A stretch of 64,000 nt of DNA from NCBI RefSeq assembly GCF_009363535.1, contig NZ_CP045369.1:248001-312000 (forward strand), read 5' to 3'. This DNA comes from Microbulbifer sp. THAF38. GTDB taxonomy: Bacteria; Pseudomonadota; Gammaproteobacteria; Pseudomonadales; Cellvibrionaceae. A program made the translations under genes and the position numbers. Shown one piece after another: positions 20,209 through 29,600 of the stretch; position 1 is the first letter of the stretch, and every line of letters starts with the position of its first letter. The notes below the pieces were generated by a model that was not told the DNA's origin, did no database searches, and worked only from the letters and a program-made list of their open reading frames with translations.

Positions 20209-20344
20209 ATAAAAACGCATGATGAGTACAGGTGGTTTCGCCGTGCTGCGTATTTTTTTTACCTGTGGATAATTGACTGTGAGTAGAGCCACGATAACTG
20301 CCGGATTTCAAATCCACGGCGATAACAATAAAAAGGAACAAACC

Positions 20345-21778
20345 ATGGACCTTGGCAGTGAAAGCCTGAAAGTCGCAATCCTGGGTGATTTTAGTGGTCG
20401 CTCAAGCCGTCGCCAGTGTGAGCCGGAAACCATTGCCCAGCGCAGGGTATATGTGCTGAATCGCGATACCTTCGAGGGTGTATTTAGCGATTTGGGGGTG
20501 AGCCTGCAGTTGCCGGTGATGGATGAGCCCCTGCAGTTGCCCTATTTCGACGATTTACACCCAGATTATCTCTACAGCCGCCTGCCACTTTTTAAACAAT
20601 TTATAGCGCTCGGCCAACGCCTGCGCGATCCTGGGCAATTCCAGCAAGCCGCCGAGGAAATTCGCCAGTGGAAACCGGAGCTGGCTGAAACAGCGCGAGA
20701 AACTGCGGGTTATTCTGCCGAGCAGTCCCTTCTCGATGAAATCCTCGCGGCGGGGCGCGAGCGCCTGGCCAGGGAGAGCGGTAGTGCTTTCCAAGTGGAT
20801 CAGTTGATCAGGGATATCGTTGCGCCCTATGTGCAAAAGAGTGCGGACCCCATGCAGGGGGAGTATTTAAATGCTCTGGCCGAAGCGACCTCGGACACTA
20901 TGCGCAAGGTGATGCACCACAGTGATTTCCGCCAACTGGAGGCGAGTTGGCTCAGTCTGCACTTTTTAATGAGACGGCTGGATGAGCACCCAAATTTGCA
21001 GCTGCATTTGATTGATGTCAGCAAGGAGGAGCTGCTTGCCGATTTTGCCAGTGCCGAGAGCGACCTGGAAAAGTCCCAGGTATTTAAACTGCTGGTCGAG
21101 CGCGAAACCGTTGCCGGTGACCGCCCCTACAACCTCGTTCTGGGTGATTTTTTTATCACCGATGAAGAGCGGGATCTGCACCTGTTGATCGATCTCTCCA
21201 CAATCGCAGAAGCGGCTGGTAGTGCGCTGCTCCTCGGTGGTGATACCAAGCTGGCCGGTTGCCCCAACTTAGCCGGTTCGGTCGATCCGGATGACTGGTA
21301 TTACCCCTTGAGTGAGCGCTTTGCCGAAAGCTGGCAGGCGGTGCGGGATTACTCCGCGAGTGAATATGTTGCTCTGGCTGGGCCCCGCTTTATGCTGCGC
21401 TTGCCGTTTGGTAGAGAGACCTCCACCACCGAGCACTTTGATTTTGAAGAGCTGACACCTGAACAGGGGCATCAGTATTACCAGTGGGGCAACAGTGCCT
21501 ATCTGCTTGCCCTGGCAATCTGCCAGGGTTTTTCCACAACCGGCAGGCTCCAAGCCCCCGCCTCGGCTACATACGAAAGCCTGCCTCTGCACTTGCGCAA
21601 GCTGCCCCAGGGGCAGTGGATTACGCCCTGTGCCGAAGCCTTGCTCACCGACCGGGTAGCTGCAGAATTTGATCGGGCCGGGCTGAGTACTATGCGCTCG
21701 GTACAGGGGCGCGATCAGATTCTCCTGCCCAGTTTAAGGTCTCTCGCTGGTGGTGCTTTAAGGGGGCCTTGGAGATAA
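20345..21778 (+). CDS. TssB-TssC fusion-like T6SS sheath paralogue
   Basis: The 477-residue protein joins two sheath-like parts. Residues about 8-60 resemble TssB (VAILGDFSGR, then LNRDTFEGVF; compare VMGDYSGD and [10 protein letters not shown] in the true TssB at 34190). Residues about 120-475 resemble TssC (VMHHSDFRQLEASWLSLHFL, VLGDFFITDEE, FDFEEL). Compared with the true TssC it stops early and lacks the last roughly 140 residues, including the stretch equivalent to [14 protein letters not shown] and RDKVGS. ATG 20345 was chosen because AAGGA lies seven bases upstream; the open frame from 20273 adds 24 unlikely residues. It heads the tagH-tssJKLM operon. A polymerising role is uncertain; a capping, baseplate-linked or regulatory role is possible. 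Confidence 0.8.
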   Translation: MDLGSESLKVAILGDFSGRSSRRQCEPETIAQRRVYVLNRDTFEGVFSDLGVSLQLPVMDEPLQLPYFDDLHPDYLYSRLPLFKQFIALGQRLRDPGQFQQAAEEIRQWKPELAETARETAGYSAEQSLLDEILAAGRERLARESGSAFQVDQLIRDIVAPYVQKSADPMQGEYLNALAEATSDTMRKVMHHSDFRQLEASWLSLHFLMRRLDEHPNLQLHLIDVSKEELLADFASAESDLEKSQVFKLLVERETVAGDRPYNLVLGDFFITDEERDLHLLIDLSTIAEAAGSALLLGGDTKLAGCPNLAGSVDPDDWYYPLSERFAESWQAVRDYSASEYVALAGPRFMLRLPFGRETSTTEHFDFEELTPEQGHQYYQWGNSAYLLALAICQGFSTTGRLQAPASATYESLPLHLRKLPQGQWITPCAEALLTDRVAAEFDRAGLSTMRSVQGRDQILLPSLRSLAGGALRGPWR

Positions 21779-21926
21779 AAAATATTTTTCCGGCACAGCA
21801 ATCTCTGCGAGCCGGATTTGAATTTGTTATGTGAAAGGCCTGTGCGCCCGGATCATTTCGTACTGATCTCTGTAGTTTGCATCCGGCGAAAGTGCGAAGT
21901 ACATCAACTGTGTGAGTCAGGAAGAC

Positions 21927-23711
21927 ATGGATCTAATACTCTCAGTGTTGGCCGACCCCGCAGGGGCCAATATGCTCAAGCACACCAAACTGTTCACCAA
22001 AGAAGGGGGCAGTTTGGGGCGTTCCGCCGATAACTATTGGGTGCTGCCCGATCCCGAGCGAGTTGTCTCATCGCAACACGCGCAAATTTCTTGCAGTGAT
22101 GGACAGTTTTTCCTGACTGATACCAGCACTAACGGTACCTATCATAACGATGGGGATACTCCCTTGGGTAAAGGGAATAAACTCCCTTTGAATGAGGGGG
22201 ATATTATTAATGTGGGGGATTACCGCCTCAAGGTGACGCTGCGACAGCCTCAGGCCGAAAGTGACCTTCCGAAAGGATTGGACAGTGCCGACTTCCTCGA
22301 TACTTCCGATCGCACCACCTTCAATGCCAGCGCTATGGCCAAGATGCAGAGCCAGGCGGAGGCAAAGCAGCTGGATAATTGGTTGGAGCCTGGTGGCAAC
22401 AGCGATATTTCCCAGTCCGGCGAATGGGGATATATCCCTCAGAGTAACCAGAATACTCCCGCTCAGGATAATCTACTGGGCGCAGACTCGGGTCCCCTGG
22501 ACCCTATGTCGGCCTTTGGACAACCCCAATCTTTTGGGGCGTCGGATGTACAGGGTTTCGGCTCTTTTGCTGCTGAGCCACAGGGACAGGCCGCTCAAGG
22601 TCAATGGTCTGATTCTGATGATGAGTGGTGGAAAGATGGCAGCGACCAGGACCATGTGCCGGCAGATCAACACGCTGTGCGTATTTCCCCACAGGCTCCG
22701 CCGCAACAGTCGATCGAGCCCCCTTCCTCTGTAGAGCCCCAGGCACCTCAAGCGCAATCTTTCCAGGCGCCTCCCCCACAGCCCCAGGTAACTCCTCAGC
22801 CACCAGTTGCGCCCCCTCAGCAGCAAGTTGCCCCGCAGCAATCTGCGTTCGTTCCGCCGCAAGCACCAGCAGCGCCGCCGCAGCAGCAAGTACAACCGCA
22901 AGCTCAGCCCCCGCAGAGCCCGCAGGATAACCCTTTTGCAGATTCTTTTGCGGTGATGCAGGGGCAACAAGTGGCCGGCGCGCCGGGTTTTGATGCCGGG
23001 CAGGCGCCTCCTGCTGGCCCCATGGGTTTTGCCGCTCAAGGGCAGAGCTTTTCCCAATTGCAACAGCCGGCTCCTGTCCAACAGGCCCCAGCTCCGCAGG
23101 CCCCGGTACCACCGGTGCAGCCCCCCCCGGCTACCCCGGTATCCAGTGTGCTGGCTGCAACCTTGGGCCTGCATATGAGCCCCGCTCAACAACAAATCGC
23201 GGATCAACAGGCTACAGAAATTGTTCGAGAAACCGTCGCTCGCCTTATTGATCTCCTGCGTGCGCGCAGCAGTATCAAAAATGAGCTGCGGGTGCAGCGC
23301 ACCATGATCCAGACAGAAGCGAATAACCCGCTGAAATTTAGTGCCACCGAGAGGGATGCATTAGAGGCGATGTTTGCCGGTAACGGTGCGTTTTTACAGC
23401 CTAAAGAAGCAGTGCGGGATAGCTTCGATGATCTCTCCGATCATCAGGTCGCCGTGCTGGCGGGAATGCGCGCTGGTTACAATGCGATGCTGAGGTATTT
23501 CAGTCCGGATAATATCGAGCGCCGCCTGGGCAATACCTCCGGCGTATTCGGCAGCAAGAATGCAAAAAAATGGGAGGGCTTCAGCGCGATGTACCGGGAA
23601 TTAGTGGGCGACCCAGATGCCTGTTACCGCAAGCTCTTCGGTGACGAATTTGCAGAGACTTATGAAAACCAGTTGTCTGAGCTGAAGAATGCCAGACAGC
23701 TGAAAAATTAA
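21927..23711 (+). CDS. tagH: T6SS-associated FHA-domain protein TagH (Fha)
   Basis: The FHA domain (about 20-105) reads phosphothreonine and contains LGRSADNYWVLPDPERVVSS (the SSQHAQI pair follows) and STNGTYHNDGD. A linker of about 250 residues (about 150-400), very rich in Pro, Gln and Ala, follows. The C-terminal type VI FHA domain starts near MSPAQQQIADQQATEIVRET and includes RFSPDNIERRL-like sequence. In other T6SSs, phosphorylation by PpkA drives Fha binding and apparatus assembly, reversed by PppA; both partners are present here. ATG 21927 has AGGAAG just upstream, while the in-frame GTG at 21912 has none. The gene is followed by tssJ. Confidence 0.92.
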   Translation: MDLILSVLADPAGANMLKHTKLFTKEGGSLGRSADNYWVLPDPERVVSSQHAQISCSDGQFFLTDTSTNGTYHNDGDTPLGKGNKLPLNEGDIINVGDYRLKVTLRQPQAESDLPKGLDSADFLDTSDRTTFNASAMAKMQSQAEAKQLDNWLEPGGNSDISQSGEWGYIPQSNQNTPAQDNLLGADSGPLDPMSAFGQPQSFGASDVQGFGSFAAEPQGQAAQGQWSDSDDEWWKDGSDQDHVPADQHAVRISPQAPPQQSIEPPSSVEPQAPQAQSFQAPPPQPQVTPQPPVAPPQQQVAPQQSAFVPPQAPAAPPQQQVQPQAQPPQSPQDNPFADSFAVMQGQQVAGAPGFDAGQAPPAGPMGFAAQGQSFSQLQQPAPVQQAPAPQAPVPPVQPPPATPVSSVLAATLGLHMSPAQQQIADQQATEIVRETVARLIDLLRARSSIKNELRVQRTMIQTEANNPLKFSATERDALEAMFAGNGAFLQPKEAVRDSFDDLSDHQVAVLAGMRAGYNAMLRYFSPDNIERRLGNTSGVFGSKNAKKWEGFSAMYRELVGDPDACYRKLFGDEFAETYENQLSELKNARQLKN

Positions 23712-23734
23712 TAAATCGAAAGAGGGAATTGGTC

Positions 23735-24352
23735 GTGACGATATCTAAGCTACTGAAATTCACCCTGCTCGGCGTACTGGTGGTCAGCTTGGCGGCCTGC
23801 CAGACTACCAGACGCACTCTGAACCTGGACACCAGTGTCGAGCTGTCGGTGGATATCCGCAAGGACGTTAATCCGGATGATGACGGTCGCGCATCGCCGG
23901 TGGTTGTGCGTGTGTTTATGCTGGCAGACGATCGCCAGTTTGCCCGCGAAGACTTTCTCAACCTGTATGAAAATGCAGAATCCCGTCTCGGTAATGATCT
24001 TCTCGATACCGTTATCTTGAAAGAGTTCGCTCCCGGCGAGCAGCGTGTGGAAGAGCTGCCTTTGACACCGGAAGTGAAATATATCGGTCTGCTGGCGGAA
24101 TTTGTTCAGTATCAAAAAGCGGATGCACTGATGGTGTTGCCGATCACTGACCACAAGAAAAATACTTATCAGGTCGCCCTAGCGGATACCCGCATTGGCA
24201 CACCGGAGAATATTGCCAAACGGCGCCGGGGTATTGTTTCGCCTCTGTCGCGCAATGATGATGGCGGCAAGGACGGCGATACGGTCACACTCTCCAGTGA
24301 AGATTATGAATTGATGAAAAAGCGCCTTCAGGAAGCGGAGCAATCCAAGTAG
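23735..24352 (+). CDS. tssJ: T6SS outer-membrane lipoprotein TssJ
   Basis: TssJ anchors the T6SS membrane complex in the outer membrane by binding TssM. The 205-residue product has a lipoprotein signal, VSLAACQTT, with the lipidated Cys at position 22; Gln at +2 favours outer-membrane sorting. The mature part has the TssJ beta-sandwich pattern including PVVVRVFMLADDRQFAREDF, LYENAES and YIGLLAEF. GTG at 23735 was chosen because AGAGGG lies eight bases upstream; the alternative TTG at 23729 is too close to it. It lies 23 bases after tagH and 66 bases before tssK. Confidence 0.92.
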   Translation: MTISKLLKFTLLGVLVVSLAACQTTRRTLNLDTSVELSVDIRKDVNPDDDGRASPVVVRVFMLADDRQFAREDFLNLYENAESRLGNDLLDTVILKEFAPGEQRVEELPLTPEVKYIGLLAEFVQYQKADALMVLPITDHKKNTYQVALADTRIGTPENIAKRRRGIVSPLSRNDDGGKDGDTVTLSSEDYELMKKRLQEAEQSK

Positions 24353-24418
24353 AGCGTCGTTCAGGCCAGTTTTAATTAAGCTCCATTCCAATTGAGTTGG
24401 GCTTTGCAAGGAAGACAT

Positions 24419-25756
24419 ATGTCGGTTAACAACAAGGTGATCTGGAGTGAGGGCATGTTCTTGCGCCCTCAACACTTCCAACAACAGGATCGCTATCTCG
24501 AGCAGTTGGTCGAAGCGCGCACGGCTTCGTTGGGGCCCTATACCTGGGGTGTGCTGGAGCTGGCGATTGATAGTGAACCGCTCTCTATGGGCAAAATATC
24601 ACTCTCCCGCGTGAGGGCGATATTTCCTGATGGTACGCCCATCCTGGCACCCGAAAATGAAATTCTGCCTGATGTCCTGGATGTGCCGGTTAACACCCGC
24701 GATGAGGTCGTCTACCTGTGTGTACCGATGAAGCGCCCCGGCAGCCAGGAATCGATTCGCGACCAGGAAGATTTCCCCCAGGCACGCTACCAGACCGCAA
24801 ACTTCGATGCGCGCAATAGTGCGGCGGCTTCCGGTGAATCCGCCCGTATCCAGGTAGGTAAACTGCGCGTGTGTCTCAAACTGGAGAGCGACGACCTCAG
24901 CGGTTATGCGTCTATTGGCATTGCCAGAATACGCGAACGCCAGCCGGAAAAACCGGTTGAACTGGATTCGGACTATATTCCCCCGCTTTTGAATGCAGAG
25001 ACTTCGGCGGTCATCAAAGCCTACATTGAAGAAGTTAAGGGACTGCTGGATCACCGTGGCTCAGCCCTGGGGCATCGCCTGAGTGACAGTGGTCGCAGTG
25101 GCTCCGCAGAAATTGCCGATTATCTGTTACTGCAGGTTATCAACCGTTTTGAACCTCTGTTAAAACAGATTACTGCTCAGCCGCGCCTGCACCCACACAG
25201 CTTGTTTGTGGAACTGTTGCAACTGGCTGGTGAGTTATCGACATTTACCTCATCGACCAAGCGCCCGCCGGAAATCCCCAATTACTCGCACGAAAACCTG
25301 CAGCTCAGCTTCTCCGGTTTGTTTTCTGCCTTGCGTCAGTCCCTCTCCACGGTCCTGGAGCAGACCGCTATTGCGATGGAACTGGTGCAGAGAAAATTCG
25401 GTATCTATGTGGCTCCGGTTTCCGATCCGTCACTGCTCAAGACGGCGAGTTTCGTGATGGCCGCCAAAGCGGATATGCCAGGAGACCTGCTGCGCAGCCG
25501 CTTCCCCACGCAAGCCAAAGTGGCGCCGGTGGAGGCCATCCGCGAGTTGATTTCCGCCCAGTTGCCTGGGTTGTCACTGCGCCCACTGCCGGTAGCGCCA
25601 AGACAAATTCCCTATCACTCGGGTTTTACCTATTTCGAAATGGAGCGCAGCGGTGAGTTGTGGCAGGCCATGCAGAGGTCTGGTGGTTTTGCTGTGCATC
25701 TCGGAGCGGAATTTCCAGGGCTGACCATGGAGCTCTGGGCCATAAGGAATAACTGA
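24419..25756 (+). CDS. tssK: T6SS baseplate protein TssK
   Basis: TssK is the trimeric adaptor that joins the baseplate (TssE-F-G-VgrG) to the TssJLM membrane complex. The 445-residue sequence opens MSVNNKVIWSEGMFLRPQHF, the diagnostic start of the family, and continues with QQQDRYLEQL. The C-terminal part includes RSRFPTQAKVAPVEAIRELI and PYHSGFTYFEMERSG. An open frame begins at 24392, but ATG 24419 has AAGGAAG immediately upstream and the conserved start. tssL begins one base after the tssK stop, so the pair is tightly coupled. Confidence 0.96.
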   Translation: MSVNNKVIWSEGMFLRPQHFQQQDRYLEQLVEARTASLGPYTWGVLELAIDSEPLSMGKISLSRVRAIFPDGTPILAPENEILPDVLDVPVNTRDEVVYLCVPMKRPGSQESIRDQEDFPQARYQTANFDARNSAAASGESARIQVGKLRVCLKLESDDLSGYASIGIARIRERQPEKPVELDSDYIPPLLNAETSAVIKAYIEEVKGLLDHRGSALGHRLSDSGRSGSAEIADYLLLQVINRFEPLLKQITAQPRLHPHSLFVELLQLAGELSTFTSSTKRPPEIPNYSHENLQLSFSGLFSALRQSLSTVLEQTAIAMELVQRKFGIYVAPVSDPSLLKTASFVMAAKADMPGDLLRSRFPTQAKVAPVEAIRELISAQLPGLSLRPLPVAPRQIPYHSGFTYFEMERSGELWQAMQRSGGFAVHLGAEFPGLTMELWAIRNN

Positions 25757-25757
25757 T

Positions 25758-26624
25758 ATGAGCAATGACAGCTTCAGCCCCCCGCCGGCACCTAACGCGG
25801 GTGACAGGACAGTAATGATTCCTACCCCAGGCGCGGCAGCTCCGGCGCAGCCCGGTCCGGCTGCGCAGCCGCAGTTCTTCGCCAATCCCGGCAGTTCTGC
25901 GGATATGCAGATTCGCAACAGTTTGAACCCGCTGGTATCCGCCGCCTCCAAACTGCTGGGGGTGATTATCAAACTGCGCACAACCATGAATCACTCCAAT
26001 GTGCCGGACCTGCACAAACGCCTGACCAAGGAAATCCAGGCATTTGAGCGGGAGTCCAAACAGCTGGGGCTGGCTCCGGAAACGGTGCTTACTGCCCGCT
26101 ACTTGCTGTGTACCGTAGTGGACGAAGTGGTGTTAACCACCCCTTGGGGAACGGCGAGCGGCTGGAGCCAACATTCTCTGCTCAGCCTGTTCCACAAGGA
26201 GACGTTCGGCGGTGAGAAATGCTTTGCCATTCTGCAGCGCATGCTGGAAACACCAGCTTCACATCTGGAGTTGTTAGAGCTTTTCTACCTCTGTCTCAGT
26301 CTCGGCTTTCAGGGTAAATATCGCCTGGTACAGCGGGGCCACGAGCAGATTGAGCAGATTCGCGATGAGCTGTACCGGACTATAGAGCAGCATAAAGCGG
26401 CGATGGACCGGGACCTCTCCCCGCACTGGCAGGGCTGTGTCGAGCGCAAGTCCGGCCTGATTCACTATGTGCCTCTGTGGGTGATTATGAGTGTCGCGCT
26501 GGGATTGTTGGTCGCTACTTATAGTGGCTATCGCTGGTGGCTGTACGAAACGACCACGCCCGTGGCAGATCGTGTAGTGGAATTAACAGGCAGTGACAGC
26601 GAGCCCCCGCAAGGGGAAGGGTGA
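25758..26624 (+). CDS. tssL: T6SS inner-membrane protein TssL (DotU/IcmH family)
   Basis: TssL forms the inner-membrane part of the T6SS trans-envelope complex with TssM and TssJ. The 288 residues have a Pro/Ala-rich N-terminal tail of about 45 residues, then the DotU-like cytoplasmic helical hook (FEREsKQLGL-type, TARYLLCTVVDEVVLTTPWG, FYLCLSLGFQGKYRL). A single C-terminal transmembrane helix lies at about 236-256 (VPLWVIMSVALGLLVATYSG). There is no OmpA-like peptidoglycan-binding domain, so anchoring to the cell wall must come from another protein or is absent. ATG 25758 is directly after tssK. Confidence 0.95.
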   Translation: MSNDSFSPPPAPNAGDRTVMIPTPGAAAPAQPGPAAQPQFFANPGSSADMQIRNSLNPLVSAASKLLGVIIKLRTTMNHSNVPDLHKRLTKEIQAFERESKQLGLAPETVLTARYLLCTVVDEVVLTTPWGTASGWSQHSLLSLFHKETFGGEKCFAILQRMLETPASHLELLELFYLCLSLGFQGKYRLVQRGHEQIEQIRDELYRTIEQHKAAMDRDLSPHWQGCVERKSGLIHYVPLWVIMSVALGLLVATYSGYRWWLYETTTPVADRVVELTGSDSEPPQGEG

Positions 26625-26677
26625 CACTCGGACCGAATTGATCCGGTGCCGCTTGAGCCCGGGAGATGGAGCTATTC

Positions 26678-29600
26678 ATGAAACGCTTGCGCGACTTTTT
26701 TACCAATAAATGGGTGCTCGGCATTATCGGCCTCGCAGCCCTGTCGGTTCTTATCTGGTTTGGGGCGGACTACATAAAGTTTGGCAGTGACAACGCCACG
26801 CTCTCCCACACGGTTCGCATCACTATCATTGTATTTATTTTTGCCATCTGGCTGGTGTGGAACCTGAGCCAGTGGCTGGTGGAGCGGCGCCAAAACCAGG
26901 CACTGATTAAGGGCATTGAGGAGTCCCAGGAGGATGCCCAGGACCCGGATGAAGAGCACTCCCGTGAAGAGCTCGAGGCCCTGTCGGGACGATTCCGCGA
27001 GGCCATGGATGTGTTGCGAAATGCCCGCTTTAAATCCGAGAAGGGCAAGGTTTCACTATACCAGTTGCCCTGGTACGTCATTATCGGCCCTCCCGGCTGC
27101 GGTAAAACCACCGCGTTGGTCAATTCCGGACTGGAATTCCCCCTGGCGCAAAGTCACGGCAAAGAGGCCCTCGGAGGCGTAGGTGGTACACGCAATTGCG
27201 ATTGGTGGTTCACGAATGACGCAGTGCTGATCGATACTGCTGGCCGCTATACCACCCAAGACAGCCACCGGGTGTACGACAACAGTGCCTGGCGCGCATT
27301 CCTTGGGCTGCTTAAACGCTATCGCCGTCGTCGGCCGATTAATGGTGCACTGGTTGCAATCAGCTTGCAGGACTTAATGGTCCAGACCGATGAGCAGCGC
27401 CAGCATCAAGCCAAGACAATCCGCCAGCGGGTAAATGAACTCCAGCAGGAGCTGGGTATCCGTTTCCCAATCTATCTCACCTTTACCAAGTGTGACTTGG
27501 TAGCGGGCTTTAGCGAATTTTTCGACAACCTGTCGCAGGCTGAACGCGAACAGGTTTGGGGTATGAGTTTCCCTCGCGAAGCGAACGCAACAGTCGGTGC
27601 ACCACTGGATAATTTCAGGGCCGAATACAATCAGCTGATTGAACGCTTGAATCAGAGAGTGCTGTGGCGGGTGCATCAGGAGCGCAATGTCGAGAAACGT
27701 GCTTTGCTGCAAGGCTTTCCCGCCCGCATGGAGAGCCTGTCGGAGATTTTGGCCGACTTTATCAAGCAAACCTTCGAGCCAAACCGCTATGAAACCATCC
27801 CTATGGTCCGCGGTATTTACTTTACCAGTGGCACCCAGGAGGGGAGCCCGGTAGACCGCATGATGGCCTCGGTAACGGCGGATTTTGGCCTGGAGCGCAG
27901 CGTTGGGCCCAAGTTCCAGGGCGTGGGGAAAAGTTTCTTCCTGCACCGCCTGCTTAAAGATGTGGTATTCCCCGAGGCCGAGCTGGTTGGAGTCAATCGC
28001 AAAGTAGAAAGTGTCAATCTGTGGTTGCGCAGAGGAGTGTATGCCACCTTAACCGCGGCATTTGTTGGGTCGATCTTTCTTTGGAGTGGCAGCCTCGCTT
28101 CAAACAAGCTGTCCATGGGCGAGGTCAATGACAATCTGGCGGCTTATCGACAGGCCGAAGAAAAGCTCAAGGGTAAGCGGCCCACACCTGCGAACGTTCT
28201 GCAAATGCTTGAACCGCTGCGGCAAGCCACTTCGGTATATGACCGGGAGGAACACCCCTGGATTTCCAATCTGGGATTGTATGACACCCGTATAGATCAG
28301 GCATTGGATAACCTCTATCAGCAAAAGCTTGAAACAGTTTTCCTGCCGGCATTACTGCGGGATATTGAGAGTAACCTCAGTCGCTTGGGCAGCGATGATC
28401 CGGCACTGGTGAGTACCCTCAAAACCTATCTGATGTTCTTCAACCCGGATAAATTGGATATTGCCACTGTTGAGAGTTATTACAGCGGCCGCTGGGAGCG
28501 TCAGTTACCAGGCGAGGCCCAAGAGCAGGATAAGCTGCGTTTTCACCTGGGCCAGGTGTTAGCTCGCCCAATCCCCGCCAGTGTTCAGCAAAATGAGCGC
28601 GTAGTGGCCCGCGCCCGCCAGCAATTACGACGCATTCCTGTACCGCAAAGGCTCTTTGCGCAATTGCAAAATAGCGACCTGGGTCAGACCTCTGTGGATC
28701 TGTATCAGGAGATCGGCGGTGACACCCAACAGGTATTTGGCGTGAACGCTGGTGATTCGCGTTTCAATATCCCCTTCCTGTACACGAAGGCGGGCTATAA
28801 GGAGATGGACTTTGGTGCCGACTCCCAATTGATGAGCAATATGGCGGAAGAGCGCTGGATCTATGGTGGTGACCTCAGTGGCGAGGACTTTACCGAGGCC
28901 GACCGCGAGAAGCTGGGTGAGGATGTAAAGCGCATTTATCTGGGGGAATACCTGCAACAGTGGCAATCTTTCCTTGGCGGTTTCAGTATTCGCAGATTCA
29001 ATAGCACCTCCCAGGCGCTTGAGGTTCTCTCGACCCTGTCAGACCCTATTTATTCACCACTGCTGGCGATCACAGAAATTACCTCGGATAACACCCGCCT
29101 GACGCCGCGGCCGGAGCTGTCTGTGGATGCCAAAGGTGTACCGCTACCGGTGTCTAGCACGACACGTCGCTTAGGTGGAGCGGCATTGGATAGTGCTGCA
29201 GGGGCCCTCAAGGATCATTACAAGCCCAATATTGTCGATGTGCGTTTCGAGGAGATACAGCGGATCACTCAAAGTGAGAAGGGCAGACCTGCAAGGGTTC
29301 AGGAGTATCTCCTGACCATCAATAAGATTCAGGAGTACCTGACTGAAATTGATAGCGCCCCGGATTCCAATGAAGCTGCATTCGCCAGCGCCAAGGCGCG
29401 TTTTGCTGGAAGCGGTGATGCGATAAAACAGCTGAGAGTAAAAGCGGCCAATGCGCCGGCACCTTTTGACCAGTGGCTGACCGATATTGCCGATAGCACC
29501 TGGGCGCTAGTGATGTCTAAGGCCAAGAGTCACCTCAATCGAGTGTGGCGCGAGCAGGTTTATCAAAGCTATGCCAATAGCCTGGCAAACCGCTACCCAC

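Noticed and set aside
19299..20344. Active insertion sequence around the transposase-like gene
   Set aside because: Catalytic histidines are lost, and I see no target duplications or terminal hairpins around the gene.
22473..23207. Arg/Leu-rich 244-codon frame opposite tagH
   Set aside because: It is the complement of the Pro/Gln-rich linker and has no independent features.
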